A stretch of 26,458 nucleotides of DNA from a virus: IMG/VR virus record IMGVR_UViG_3300008050_004398, positions 1 to 26,458 of that record. One strand, written 5' to 3'. The notes under the pieces were generated by a model that made no database searches, was not told the DNA's origin, and saw only the letters and a program-made list of their open reading frames with translations. This document shows, one piece after another, positions 17,343-23,228 of the stretch. The number at the start of each line of letters is the position of its first letter. Position 1 is the stretch's first letter. Made by a program: the position numbers and the translations under genes.

Positions 17343-17413
17343 GCATAAACTAACCCTTAATCCACGCCTAGCACCCCTCTGTGCGCCCCGTAGCGCGGTT
17401 TAAATAGACTGTC
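17343..17413. other. Gap at the convergence of the late and early blocks
   Basis: The last plus-strand stop lies at 17340-17342, and the nearest minus-strand coding trace ends at 17414. GCGC-CCCGTA-GCGC near 17,380-17,396 could form only a four-pair hairpin followed by three T residues, too weak to call a terminator. No gene is seen. Confidence 0.4.
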
Positions 17414-17565
17414 CTATGTGATGGGTTGGTTCGTCTTTTTATCTTTAGGTTTTCTTGGCGCTTTTATCAGTCCACGATCCAGTGTTCGGATAAGACGGAT
17501 CAATTCGGATGCCGTTCCATCACATGTAGGGACTGAACACTCTCGAATATGTCAAATTTACTCAT
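17414..17565 (-). pseudogene. Possible small frameshifted gene downstream of the methyltransferase
   Basis: On the minus strand an ATG at 17565 overlaps the methyltransferase C-terminal stop and reads MSKFDIFESVQSLHVMERHP before a stop at 17500-17502. A different frame then continues as protein-like sequence, SELIRLIRTLDRGLIKAPRK, to TAG at 17414-17416. A single-base shift near 17,505 would join the two parts into about 50 residues. This may be a decayed small gene, or the apparent shift may be a sequence error. Evidence is compositional only. Confidence 0.35.
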
Positions 17566-17672
17566 ATAACAGCTCTTCTATTTTCAGTTCTCTCGCAAGA
17601 GTTCGAAAAGCGAGTGCTGCCACTGCCGGTACAACCCCATTTCCAACGGCTCGGAGACGGAGGTCCACCCCG
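17558..17672 (-). pseudogene. C-terminal motif X fragment of the cytosine-5 methyltransferase
   Basis: In the same reading phase as the N-terminal methyltransferase part, the minus strand encodes LRLRAVGNGVVPAVAALAFR, followed by TLARELKIEELLYE and TAA. The GN-x-V-x-P-x-V-A pattern is motif X of C5-methyltransferases, which packs against the AdoMet site. It is separated from motifs I-VIII by about 670 bp read in another frame. An upstream ATG exists at 17938 in this phase, but the intervening sequence is not methyltransferase-like. Either two compensating frameshifts have broken one gene, or the end is reached by recoding. Confidence 0.6.
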
Positions 17673-18867
17673 GCGGAAGGCCCATCAAGTGTTCTGCAAA
17701 AAGTGGGTTGAGCCTCCGGCACGATGGAGAGCAACTGTGACCATCCTTCCCTGTCTCCTGGCCCTGGTGGATAGAGGGGATATCTGGATTCGTTGAATTG
17801 CCGTCGCTCTTCCGTGACTTCCCCATCTTCTCCCTCTCTGGATAGCCCACCAACGCCGGATGATTGCTGAGAGCTACTTGGCCATAGTTCGGTCTGTTCC
17901 CTATCTTGTCGGCTTCTGCTACTGTCGGTGTCGGCCATAATGATGCCTCCGTTTCCAGTCTCCGTTTCGGATTGTTGTCTTCCAGTTCTGTTTCTGAGGG
18001 ACCATTCGCCGAGGATACTCGTGGCGTGAGCCAGTTCTCAGGGTGCATCTCTGAATGAACGAACTCTCTCAGATTATCTGGATGTTTTCGCCCTGCTCTT
18101 TGTCCCGTTGTAAACCGTTCCTTGTTTGCCGCTTCTGATCTCGGTGGTAGTTCATCCATTGTGTTTGGCGTGGGCCAGTTTTCAACTGCACCGTATATCG
18201 ATTCAGAACCCCTCTTAGAATTTGCATTTGAAGGGTTCCCGGCGGTCATGGTGGGCCAGTTAGCTGCCTGATCTCTTAATTTAATCTGAGGTGTATTGAT
18301 ATTCTGGAATCTTTGCGTTGACCAGTCTTCTATTCCCCCTTCAGGGTCTGACGCAGCTCGAGTGGGCCAGGATAAAGAGTCGTTGCCTCTTGTGAGGGGC
18401 CCCAGTCTCGGACGCTGTGAAGAGTCCTTCCGCAACCTCGTAACCCATCTCTCGTAGTTCGGGTCGTATGGTGTCGTAGTAGTATCTGAGGATTCCGGGC
18501 ACATTTTCAAGAAAGACGATTGGAACCCCAAGCCCCCTAATAAGTCTGGCTGTGTCGGGCCAGAGGTTTCTTGGATCATCTTCTCCAAGCTGCGCCCCGG
18601 CGAAGCTGAAGGGCTGGCAAGGGAACCCTCCAGTGAGCATATCCACTTTTCCACGCCACGGTTCAGTGTCGAAGGTTTTAATAGAAGACCAGATAGGCGC
18701 CTCATGGAGAGCCTTTTCTTCCATACGTTTTGCCAGGATTTCTGCTGCTGAAAGTTCGATTTCCACATAACAGACGACTCTAGTTGGGACAACTGCTCGG
18801 AGTCCAAGCTCAATTCCTCCGTACCCGGAACAGATGGAAATGGTATTGAGGGAACGTGTATCCACAT
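17584..18867 (-). CDS. Long alternate frame with Trp-Pro-Thr-Pro repeats (variable region of the methyltransferase)
   Basis: An unbroken 427-codon frame starts with ATG two bases upstream of the methyltransferase GTG and shares its ribosome site. Its first ~155 codons overlap motifs I-VIII out of phase and do not look like a protein. From about 18,390 downward it becomes protein-like, with repeats SWPTRAAS, NWPTMTAG, NWPTPNTMD, NWLTPRVSS and LWPTPTVAE, then LNPLFAEHLMGLPPGWTSVS near the end. Proteins with repeated 'WPTP' units ending 'LNP-x-x-E-LMG-P-GW' occur in phages beside or fused to C5-methyltransferases, in the region between motifs VIII and X where the target-recognition domain normally lies. 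It is therefore probably the displaced middle of the same enzyme, or a separate protein. Confidence 0.5.
   Translation of the reverse strand: MWIHVPSIPFPSVPGTEELSLDSEQLSQLESSVMWKSNFQQQKSWQNVWKKRLSMRRLSGLLLKPSTLNRGVEKWICSLEGSLASPSASPGRSLEKMIQETSGPTQPDLLGGLGFQSSFLKMCPESSDTTTTPYDPNYERWVTRLRKDSSQRPRLGPLTRGNDSLSWPTRAASDPEGGIEDWSTQRFQNINTPQIKLRDQAANWPTMTAGNPSNANSKRGSESIYGAVENWPTPNTMDELPPRSEAANKERFTTGQRAGRKHPDNLREFVHSEMHPENWLTPRVSSANGPSETELEDNNPKRRLETEASLWPTPTVAEADKIGNRPNYGQVALSNHPALVGYPEREKMGKSRKSDGNSTNPDIPSIHQGQETGKDGHSCSPSCRRLNPLFAEHLMGLPPGWTSVSEPLEMGLYRQWQHSLFELLREN
18341..18865 (-). CDS. DNA cytosine-5 methyltransferase, N-terminal catalytic part
   Basis: A 174-residue frame starts at GTG 18865, with an AAAGGAGG site seven bases upstream. 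A longer open frame to 19045 would run through the neighbouring gene and is rejected. Visible C5-methyltransferase motifs: I, SICSGYGGIELGL (residues 10-22, AdoMet binding); IV, GGFPCQPFS (79-87) with catalytic Cys83; VI, ENVPG (120-124); VIII, RQRLFIL (160-166). The frame stops at TGA 18341-18343, before any target-recognition domain and without motif X. Those parts are found downstream in another frame and then again in this phase. An intact version would methylate cytosine to protect phage DNA from host restriction. As read here, activity would need frameshift repair, recoding or subunit complementation. Confidence 0.8.
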   Translation of the reverse strand: MDTRSLNTISICSGYGGIELGLRAVVPTRVVCYVEIELSAAEILAKRMEEKALHEAPIWSSIKTFDTEPWRGKVDMLTGGFPCQPFSFAGAQLGEDDPRNLWPDTARLIRGLGVPIVFLENVPGILRYYYDTIRPELREMGYEVAEGLFTASETGAPHKRQRLFILAHSSCVRP

Positions 18868-18878
18868 TGACCCCTCCT

Positions 18879-19073
18879 TTATATTGTTCTTTTCTTGCCG
18901 ATGAAAAAATTGCGTACCTTCCGCTTCTGCCCTTTGCGTATCTCACGCCACTGGGTTTTCGGGACAATGATGTTGTAGTGTTCCTTCTCTGCCCCACAGT
19001 GCTTGCATATGCCGACACTCGTCTTCCCGCTGGTGGGCGCTTCAAGCATATAGTGGTGGATACAGTTACTCAT
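18879..19073 (-). CDS. Small zinc-ribbon-like protein
   Basis: A 64-residue protein starts with ATG overlapping the stop of the RusA-like gene (ATGA). CIHHYMLEAPTSGKTSVGIC and then KHCGAEKEH place Cys4, His6, His7, Cys23 and Cys26 as a compact metal site. The rest is basic (REIRKGQKRKVRNFFIGKKR). The 'C-HH-x(n)-G-x-C-x-x-CG' pattern recurs in small phage and actinobacterial proteins, to my memory without known function. It precedes the methyltransferase by 13 bp. The basic tail fits nucleic-acid binding. Confidence 0.65.
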   Translation of the reverse strand: MSNCIHHYMLEAPTSGKTSVGICKHCGAEKEHYNIIVPKTQWREIRKGQKRKVRNFFIGKKRTI

Positions 19074-19444
19074 GCTTCACCTACCTCCATGATCATCTTG
19101 ATCTCATTCTTATGCTTCACCCTGTGGTACTCGACCTCGATGCCCTTCACAAATTCAGGGTTGTCATCCTCTATCAGGCCGTACTCAGTCAGTGCGTCAA
19201 GTGCCGGCTTCATTCCCTTCACAAGGTTGTCTGCATCTATTGGTGTGCCACAGTAGTGCGCTATGTACTTGACCCTGACTTTATTCATCGGGTTCGGGTC
19301 TTGTTCCATGAGTCGGAAGTATGCGGATTCCTTGAACTGTTTTGTCTTTCGATGTCTCACACTCCAGTGAACACGGCTATTGCCCCTGAGTTCTTTAGGA
19401 GGCATATAGTCCCATTCAAGGCAGACGGTTGTCATACTCCGCAC
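19070..19444 (-). CDS. rusA: RusA-type Holliday junction resolvase
   Basis: A 124-residue protein, close to the usual ~120 of the RusA family. The diagnostic block is PIDADNLVKGMKPALDALTE (residues 68-87) followed by GLIEDDN (89-95). It contains the Asp70, Asp72 and Lys76 arrangement and the distal Asp93/Asp94 expected for the metal site. RusA dimers cut four-way DNA junctions and are common in phage recombination or DNA-packaging clusters. The start is GTG 19444, 12 bases after an AAGGAGG site; an in-frame ATG at 19435 is the alternative. It overlaps the following zinc-ribbon gene by 4 bp. Confidence 0.85.
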   Translation of the reverse strand: MRSMTTVCLEWDYMPPKELRGNSRVHWSVRHRKTKQFKESAYFRLMEQDPNPMNKVRVKYIAHYCGTPIDADNLVKGMKPALDALTEYGLIEDDNPEFVKGIEVEYHRVKHKNEIKMIMEVGEA

Positions 19445-19451
19445 ATACCCT

Positions 19452-19487
19452 CTAATCCTCCTTGTGACACTTGCATTGACATTTCAT
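19452..19487 (-). CDS. Possible 11-residue Cys-rich leader peptide before rusA
   Basis: In the 87-bp gap before rusA, the minus strand reads MKCQCKCHKED and stops. Its last codons contain the AAGGAGG that serves rusA, so its translation could affect rusA initiation. No ribosome site is seen for the peptide itself, and a reading frame this short may be chance. Confidence 0.2.
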   Translation of the reverse strand: MKCQCKCHKED

Positions 19488-19531
19488 TAAAGCGCAATCG
19501 CTATGCCCTCCATATAAACAAATCAAAGAAG

Positions 19532-19930
19532 TTACAGCCATCCGACAAGGCTCCTGTCATCTCTTTCAACAAGACAGATCCGATGATTGTGACGGCATAC
19601 CATGACGGTATTTTTTGTCTTCTTCTGTTTCTGTAGCTGTATCATCGGCTCAGAATCTTCACATATCGGACAGTCTGTCTCGTAGTGGATATTATTTACC
19701 TTGGAATTAGAAGGTATTAAAATTTTCAACCTCCGTCCTGAGAACACATTTCCTTTGCCAACGTATGGGACGATCATAATTGAAGGCCGCAGATCGTCCA
19801 TAAGCTCCTTGCCCGTCCACCTCTTCCGTTGTTCGGAGTAATCCGTCCACCCGCATATGATGCAGGTGTCGTGACCGTCCTGGTCGAGTTCGAACCGCCC
19901 GATTGAGCCGCATTTGTTACACCTCTTCAA
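19532..19930 (-). CDS. Zinc-ribbon protein with two Cys clusters
   Basis: The frame is open further upstream, but that part lies out of phase inside the ATPase gene. I place the start at TTG 19930, giving 132 residues and a 14-bp overlap with the ATPase. The N-terminal ribbon is KRCNKCGSIGRFELDQDGHD followed by TCIICGW, two CxxC pairs about 16 residues apart. A second cluster follows: DCPICEDSEP and, about 20 residues later, VMVCRHNHRICLVER. Single-strand or zinc-ribbon nucleic-acid binding is plausible given the ATPase upstream and the resolvase downstream. The exact start is uncertain: an out-of-phase ATG at 19913 has a better-placed ribosome site but encodes a less protein-like product. 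Confidence 0.55.
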   Translation of the reverse strand: MKRCNKCGSIGRFELDQDGHDTCIICGWTDYSEQRKRWTGKELMDDLRPSIMIVPYVGKGNVFSGRRLKILIPSNSKVNNIHYETDCPICEDSEPMIQLQKQKKTKNTVMVCRHNHRICLVERDDRSLVGWL

Positions 19931-21233
19931 ACTGGTAGGTTCGGTTGGCGAATTTGCCCTGTAGTTCAATGAAGATTCCCTTTGGCTTGCTGTTCTTGTC
20001 ATACTGGTGACGTTTAATCGTCGTGCGAATCGTTCCGTATGGCTTGTCGAGGGCGGAGGCGATATTTTTAATCTCCTGAGGAGGTTTGTTGCGTAGCCAG
20101 CCAACGATCTGATCCTTGAGATCAGCCTCTTTGTCATCAAGATCCGGGAAATCTTCAATGGTTGCCTTCCTCATTGCGGTTACGCCCATCGCGTCAAATT
20201 GCACACCGATGATCTCAGGGTTGGAAGGACCGAGGTCATTCTCACCACTCACCGTTAGCTTCACCCCCATCTCGCGGGTTGTTGTATTGTACGATTTCTC
20301 AAGGTCTATCATGACATCGCAGGCTGCTAAGAAATGAACAGAGCCGAACACATGCTCGTTACTCCATGCACGGTGGGCTATCCCGATCCATGACTTGTCA
20401 GTCTCCTCGACAAGGCCGTTCAGCTCGTCGGTAATCTTCATGGCGGGGCGGTCTTCAATGAGAGACCCCATTCCTGCCCTTGAGATCGAGTCAACAACTA
20501 TGAGCTGGATATCATGTGTTTCGATCTGCCGTTTCACGTTCTCGATGATCTCAAGAAGGCTTCTACCCCTGACGTTCATGAATCTTAACGGCCTCTCATA
20601 GTCAAGGCCGAGAGCGGTGTTGACTCCACCGAGTCTTCGGATCATTGACGATGCGCTCCGCTCAAGGTTTATGTAAAGGGCGTTGCCCTGCTGTACATCC
20701 CACAGGCGGCTCAAGCCCGCGTCCACAGAGACTGCCATTGCCATGCTGATGTAGGATTTTCCCTGTTTCGGCAGGGCGTTGATGATAGTCCCACCTCCCT
20801 TGACAACGTACTTTTTTATGAACTCGCTGAGTTCCCGGGTAGGGTCACCATAGACGAGATCGCTCTGGATACCGTGGGTGATTTTGACATCGTAGGCATC
20901 AAAGGTGAAAGTTGTGAGATCAGTCTGCAATGATTCTCGGTCATAGACTGGACTGAGAGCCTGTGCCTGTCGGGATTTAAAAATGTGCCCGGCAAAAGTA
21001 TTTCGCTGGTTCTCTTTTTCAAAGTTAAAGTTGTCATAGCCAAGAAGACTGTTGTTTAAATAGATTTCCAGCCTGCCGTGAATGCCTGTCCTTTCGGTTC
21101 GGAGATCTTTGTCTGGTGCATAGAAATGGAGGACATCAGCCGTTTCATTGTAGAGTTGCCGGAATGCCTCGACACCGTTGCCGTTTTTTTTGACTTCCAG
21201 TTCACTCGATGATATGGGGATTTCGCTTTCCAC
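19917..21233 (-). CDS. RecA-fold replication/recombination ATPase (AAA_25/RepA-like)
   Basis: A 438-residue protein with GTG start 21233. Walker A is ALPKQGKS (residues 153-160) after the strand GGGTIIN, and Walker B is IQLIVVDS (242-249). A polar segment with WIGIAHRAWSNEHVFGSVHF follows, as in hexameric RecA-like ATPases such as RepA-type helicases and AAA_25 proteins. Residues 1-120 are a variable N-terminal part. The C-terminus (about 345-415, DQIVGWLRNKPPQEIKNIAS, ALDKPYGTIRTTIKRHQYDK) looks like a winged helix that may contact DNA. A role in DNA unwinding or recombination-dependent replication is inferred from fold and from neighbouring recombination genes. It overlaps its upstream neighbour by 32 bp and its downstream neighbour slightly. 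Confidence 0.8.
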   Translation of the reverse strand: MESEIPISSSELEVKKNGNGVEAFRQLYNETADVLHFYAPDKDLRTERTGIHGRLEIYLNNSLLGYDNFNFEKENQRNTFAGHIFKSRQAQALSPVYDRESLQTDLTTFTFDAYDVKITHGIQSDLVYGDPTRELSEFIKKYVVKGGGTIINALPKQGKSYISMAMAVSVDAGLSRLWDVQQGNALYINLERSASSMIRRLGGVNTALGLDYERPLRFMNVRGRSLLEIIENVKRQIETHDIQLIVVDSISRAGMGSLIEDRPAMKITDELNGLVEETDKSWIGIAHRAWSNEHVFGSVHFLAACDVMIDLEKSYNTTTREMGVKLTVSGENDLGPSNPEIIGVQFDAMGVTAMRKATIEDFPDLDDKEADLKDQIVGWLRNKPPQEIKNIASALDKPYGTIRTTIKRHQYDKNSKPKGIFIELQGKFANRTYQFEEV

Positions 21234-21447
21234 TTACTGCTGGCCTACCTGTTATTGCTATCGGTTGCGGTGATGAGGGTCTCTCAATGTATCGTGGTTT
21301 CTCAACCACTTCAACCCGCGGTCTGAGACGTTTTTGAGGACTTTTGGGCTCCGGCTTGGGATACCAGGTGTTGGGACACCACGGTCCCGCAATGGGGCAG
21401 TCCCATTTACATGTTTTGATTTCGATACATACAGGGTCGTCACACAT
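21202..21447 (-). CDS. Small Cys- and Pro-rich protein
   Basis: An 81-residue protein with ATG 21447. Cysteines cluster at the N-terminus (MCDDPVCIEIKTCKWDCPIA, plus GPWC), at residues 2, 7, 13, 17 and 24, suggesting a metal-bound mini-domain. The remainder is Pro/Arg/Lys-rich (YPKPEPKSPQKRLRPRVEVV) and probably disordered. It overlaps the ATPase start by 32 bp. I do not recognise the family. A competing ATG at 21443 opens another frame that is less protein-like. Confidence 0.5.
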   Translation of the reverse strand: MCDDPVCIEIKTCKWDCPIAGPWCPNTWYPKPEPKSPQKRLRPRVEVVEKPRYIERPSSPQPIAITGRPAVSGKRNPHIIE

Positions 21448-21535
21448 TGGATACCTCGCTTAGAAATTGGGAGAGATTCTGGGCGGTGGCTTCCCTCTGC
21501 CCTTGCCCGAGGAGTGCAGGCAGACCACCGCCCAC
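21440..21535 (-). CDS. Possible 31-residue peptide within the structured gap
   Basis: A GTG at 21535 opens a frame reading VGGGLPALLGQGQREATAQN and then LSQFLSEVSNV, stopping at a TGA that overlaps the next ATG. It covers the large hairpin, so the DNA may be shaped by RNA structure instead of protein. No ribosome site is seen for it. Confidence 0.2.
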   Translation of the reverse strand: MGGGLPALLGQGQREATAQNLSQFLSEVSNV

Positions 21536-21552
21536 GGCTTCGCTTGGAAGCC
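21481..21552 (-). ncRNA. Structured intergenic RNA element (two adjacent hairpins)
   Basis: In the 107-bp gap between two early genes, GGGCGGTGG (21481-21489) plus TCTGCC (21496-21501) pair perfectly with GGCAGACCACCGCCC (21519-21533), a 15-bp stem with one 6-nt bulge. Beside it, GGCTTC (21536-21541) pairs with GAAGCC (21547-21552). In minus-strand RNA the small hairpin comes first, then the long one. No T-run follows, so it is not a classical terminator. It could be a processing or mRNA-stability element or a translation control site for the gene at 21447. Confidence 0.55.
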
Positions 21553-21554
21553 GG

Positions 21555-22403
21555 TTAATCCAAAAGATCTTCCCGGTTTTTGGCTCTGCAAATGATTTCC
21601 CATGCGTCCTGTCGAGTGCCTACGCCCTTGAGGTATTTCTCAAGAGATTCACCGAGAACTTCTGCTAGGTCATCATGGCTCCAGCCTTCGGCTTTGCAAA
21701 GCTGTTGCAGTTGATATGCTGTTAAGCCCTTGCTTCGTGGCTTATCAGCTTCCGGTTTTTCGGCAGAATCCTGTTCCGGCATGTTGCACCAACCATTTTC
21801 ACCCTCTATCGGATGGGCATAGTTCCGCATTTTTCCCTTCATAAACCATTCCACGCCATGTTTATTGCAGAAGTATTCTGAACTAGTGTCAACGATCGCT
21901 TGCGGAGGCATCTCGTCCGCAGGGGTCGGAGCGTATCCACCTAGTACCGCAACATATGAGAAGTTCATTCTGAAAGCCTTGCTTACAGCTCTTGTCTGAG
22001 CCATGCTCATGGCGGCATTGTGTTTTGCACCCTGGGTCTTTTGCCCCTTTGTCACATACTCGTCGAGCCCGCACATAGCGATGCCCCCGCCGCCGAGCCT
22101 TGAGCCGTCCGCTATGCTGACAAGAACCACTTTTGCCTTGTAGCCAACGATTTGATCATTGGCATTTATAGCCTCTATGCTCTCGGTCTCAGCGCGGAAA
22201 CCAGCAAAAGCCCCTATCAGTTCCCATGCTTCGACATGGAGATACTTGTTACCGTTCTGCTCAGTGTAGAGTTCCCGGGAATTTACCACATCCATGAGGG
22301 CGGTAGACCACTCTTTTGCCTGTGCAACCTTCTCCACCGGAGTGAGTTCCGATAACACAAGATCTGTTGATTGTTCGGTATATCGTTCTATCGCATCTAC
22401 CAC
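21555..22403 (-). CDS. Phage recombination-region protein, ssDNA-annealing candidate
   Basis: A 282-residue protein, GTG start with AGGAGG seven bases upstream. Recognisable blocks are GNKYLHVEAWELIGAFAGFR (51-70), then KAKVVLVSIADGSRLGGG, and the most typical, NAAMSMAQTRAVSKAFRMNF (129-148) followed by LGGYAPTPADEMP (154-166). This arrangement occurs in phage and actinobacterial proteins usually placed in recombination clusters and sometimes treated as Rad52-like single-strand annealing proteins. Residues 179-206 hold C179, H182, H197 and C206, a likely zinc site (FCNKHGVEW ... HPIEGENGWC). A helical C-terminus follows (LTAYQLQQLCKAEGWSHDDL). Function is inferred from family memory and from the neighbouring ATPase and RusA. 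Confidence 0.65.
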   Translation of the reverse strand: MVDAIERYTEQSTDLVLSELTPVEKVAQAKEWSTALMDVVNSRELYTEQNGNKYLHVEAWELIGAFAGFRAETESIEAINANDQIVGYKAKVVLVSIADGSRLGGGGIAMCGLDEYVTKGQKTQGAKHNAAMSMAQTRAVSKAFRMNFSYVAVLGGYAPTPADEMPPQAIVDTSSEYFCNKHGVEWFMKGKMRNYAHPIEGENGWCNMPEQDSAEKPEADKPRSKGLTAYQLQQLCKAEGWSHDDLAEVLGESLEKYLKGVGTRQDAWEIICRAKNREDLLD

Positions 22404-22579
22404 GGCAAAACCTCCTGTTGAGCATCAATAATGTAAACATGTTCTTCTGCTGAAGCGTCACAGTCTTCCCGCCCACAGTATGCACATATGAGACCGTCTT
22501 CAACGGCCTGATCGTGGGCGGCTACGGCTTCCTCTTCGATGACCCTTTCAGCCAGATCGTCATCGGTTAATTCAATCAT
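22397..22579 (-). CDS. Small acidic protein with a Cys cluster
   Basis: I use the ATG at 22579, with a GGGAGGA site just upstream; an open frame reaches 22636 but lies out of phase over the preceding zinc-knuckle gene. The 60-residue product begins MIELTDDDLAERVIEEEAVA, is strongly acidic, and has ICAYCGREDCDASAEEH as a possible metal site. It overlaps the next gene's start by 7 bp. Unrecognised. Confidence 0.55.
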   Translation of the reverse strand: MIELTDDDLAERVIEEEAVAAHDQAVEDGLICAYCGREDCDASAEEHVYIIDAQQEVLPW

Positions 22580-22670
22580 GAGGTCCTCCCTCGCAGTCCC
22601 GGCACTCGGGTTTGTCCCAGTTGATGTTGACTCCACCGCATTCAGGGCAACTTTTATTTGTAGTTGTCAT
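22572..22670 (-). CDS. 32-residue zinc-knuckle protein
   Basis: A short minus-strand gene starts at ATG 22670, overlapping the stop of its upstream neighbour (ATGA), and ends at TGA 22572-22574, overlapping the next ATG by 8 bp. The product is MTTTNKSCPECGGVNINWDK and then PECRDCEGGPHD, with two CxxC pairs 12 residues apart: a minimal treble-clef or ribbon-like zinc site. Tight coupling on both sides argues that it is translated. Confidence 0.65.
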   Translation of the reverse strand: MTTTNKSCPECGGVNINWDKPECRDCEGGPHD

Positions 22671-22879
22671 CTCTTATCTTCCTCCGCAAATCCCTTAATC
22701 GTGCCATCGATCAGAGCATGGACGGCCATCAGGCCGTGTTCCATTCCATCTCTGTAGTCGGGTAATTGCTCACAGGCGGGGAGCCTCCTGGCAAACACTA
22801 CGATTGCTTCAATTCTTGCGCGGATATCTATAAGCGTATTGGTTACCGCAATCCGCTCCGACCATGCAGTATCATTCAT
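22667..22879 (-). CDS. Small helical protein, unknown
   Basis: A 70-residue protein: helical N-terminal half (ERIAVTNTLIDIRARIEAIV), then LPDYRDGMEHGLMAVHALID and a charged end. No Cys-pair motif and no recognised family. It is linked to the regulator gene upstream (4-bp overlap) and the zinc-knuckle gene downstream (4-bp overlap), so it is probably co-transcribed with them. Confidence 0.5.
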   Translation of the reverse strand: MNDTAWSERIAVTNTLIDIRARIEAIVVFARRLPACEQLPDYRDGMEHGLMAVHALIDGTIKGFAEEDKR

Positions 22880-23148
22880 CTAGGGTGTACCTCAAACAAT
22901 TGATCTTGTGAAATATTGGTCATCATTTCCATCGTCTTCCGGAACTTGGGATTGGCTTTCTGATTGCCGTTTCTTATATCAGACAGGTAATGGCGAGAAT
23001 ACAATGTGCCTTGTGGCTGAGTCTCTCCCATCTTGATAAGCTGATCTATCGTAAACATCTCGAAGAGAAAGTATTCTCCCCTCACTGACTTGCCCTTGTC
23101 ATTTTCTGTCATCAGTACCCTGCGGTCTGTTTGTTCGTAAATCGCCAT
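22876..23148 (-). CDS. HTH-like putative transcription regulator
   Basis: I choose the ATG at 23148, five bases after a GAGAGGTGA site; an in-frame GTG lies at 23154. The 90-residue product has a segment TIDQLIKMGETQPQGTLYSR followed by HYLSDIRNGNQKANPKFRKT (about residues 33-72), whose 'xLSDIRNG-x-x-x-x-P' pattern is like the recognition-helix end of Cro/CI-type (XRE) helix-turn-helix proteins. It is the first gene after a promoter-like region carrying an operator-like inverted repeat, the expected place for an autoregulated repressor. The HTH call is from pattern only. Confidence 0.55.
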   Translation of the reverse strand: MAIYEQTDRRVLMTENDKGKSVRGEYFLFEMFTIDQLIKMGETQPQGTLYSRHYLSDIRNGNQKANPKFRKTMEMMTNISQDQLFEVHPR

Positions 23149-23173
23149 GTTCACCTCTCGTCTGTATCAGTTT

Positions 23174-23208
23174 AAGTAATTTTCGCATGACCTTGGTCAG
23201 ACTGTCAA
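23174..23208 (-). promoter_or_regulatory. Probable promoter of the regulator-led early transcript
   Basis: On the minus strand TTGACA (23203-23208) is a perfect -35 box. The best -10 candidate, GAAAAT (23179-23184, 18-bp spacer), matches only 4 of 6 consensus bases. An extra operator half-site AAGTA lies at 23174-23178. The start codon at 23148 is about 30 bp downstream of the candidate -10. Confidence 0.45.
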
Positions 23209-23219
23209 GTAAATTACTT
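23207..23219. promoter_or_regulatory. Operator-like inverted repeat, copy 1
   Basis: AAGTA-AAT-TACTT, five-base arms with a three-base centre, touches the -35 box of the regulator promoter. The 25 bp at 23204-23228 match 26202-26226 at 21 positions. It is a plausible binding site of a dimeric HTH repressor such as the product of the gene at 22876-23148. Confidence 0.6.
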
Positions 23220-23228
23220 ACCTATTCA

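Noticed and set aside
17414-17527. Inverted repeats TGTGATGG/CCATCACA and three CGGAT cores as a regulatory RNA
   Set aside because: The arms are about 95 bp apart and short, and the stretch overlaps protein-like frames; not enough to call a structure.
17418-17711. 97-residue plus-strand frame with a hydrophobic start, following the late operon
   Set aside because: It runs antisense into the methyltransferase motif X region, has no ribosome site and loses protein character after about 25 residues.
18866-19045. N-terminal extension of the methyltransferase frame to 19045
   Set aside because: It would overlap the zinc-ribbon gene at 18879-19073 out of phase; the GTG at 18865 has a strong ribosome site.
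19112-19636. 174-residue plus-strand frame opposite rusA and the zinc-ribbon gene
   Set aside because: It is antisense to a clear RusA motif gene; no plus-strand neighbours or ribosome site.
19931-20158. Upstream extension of the two-cluster zinc-ribbon frame
   Set aside because: The sequence is a phase-shifted reading of the ATPase C-terminus, rich in Arg and Ser, with no start signal.
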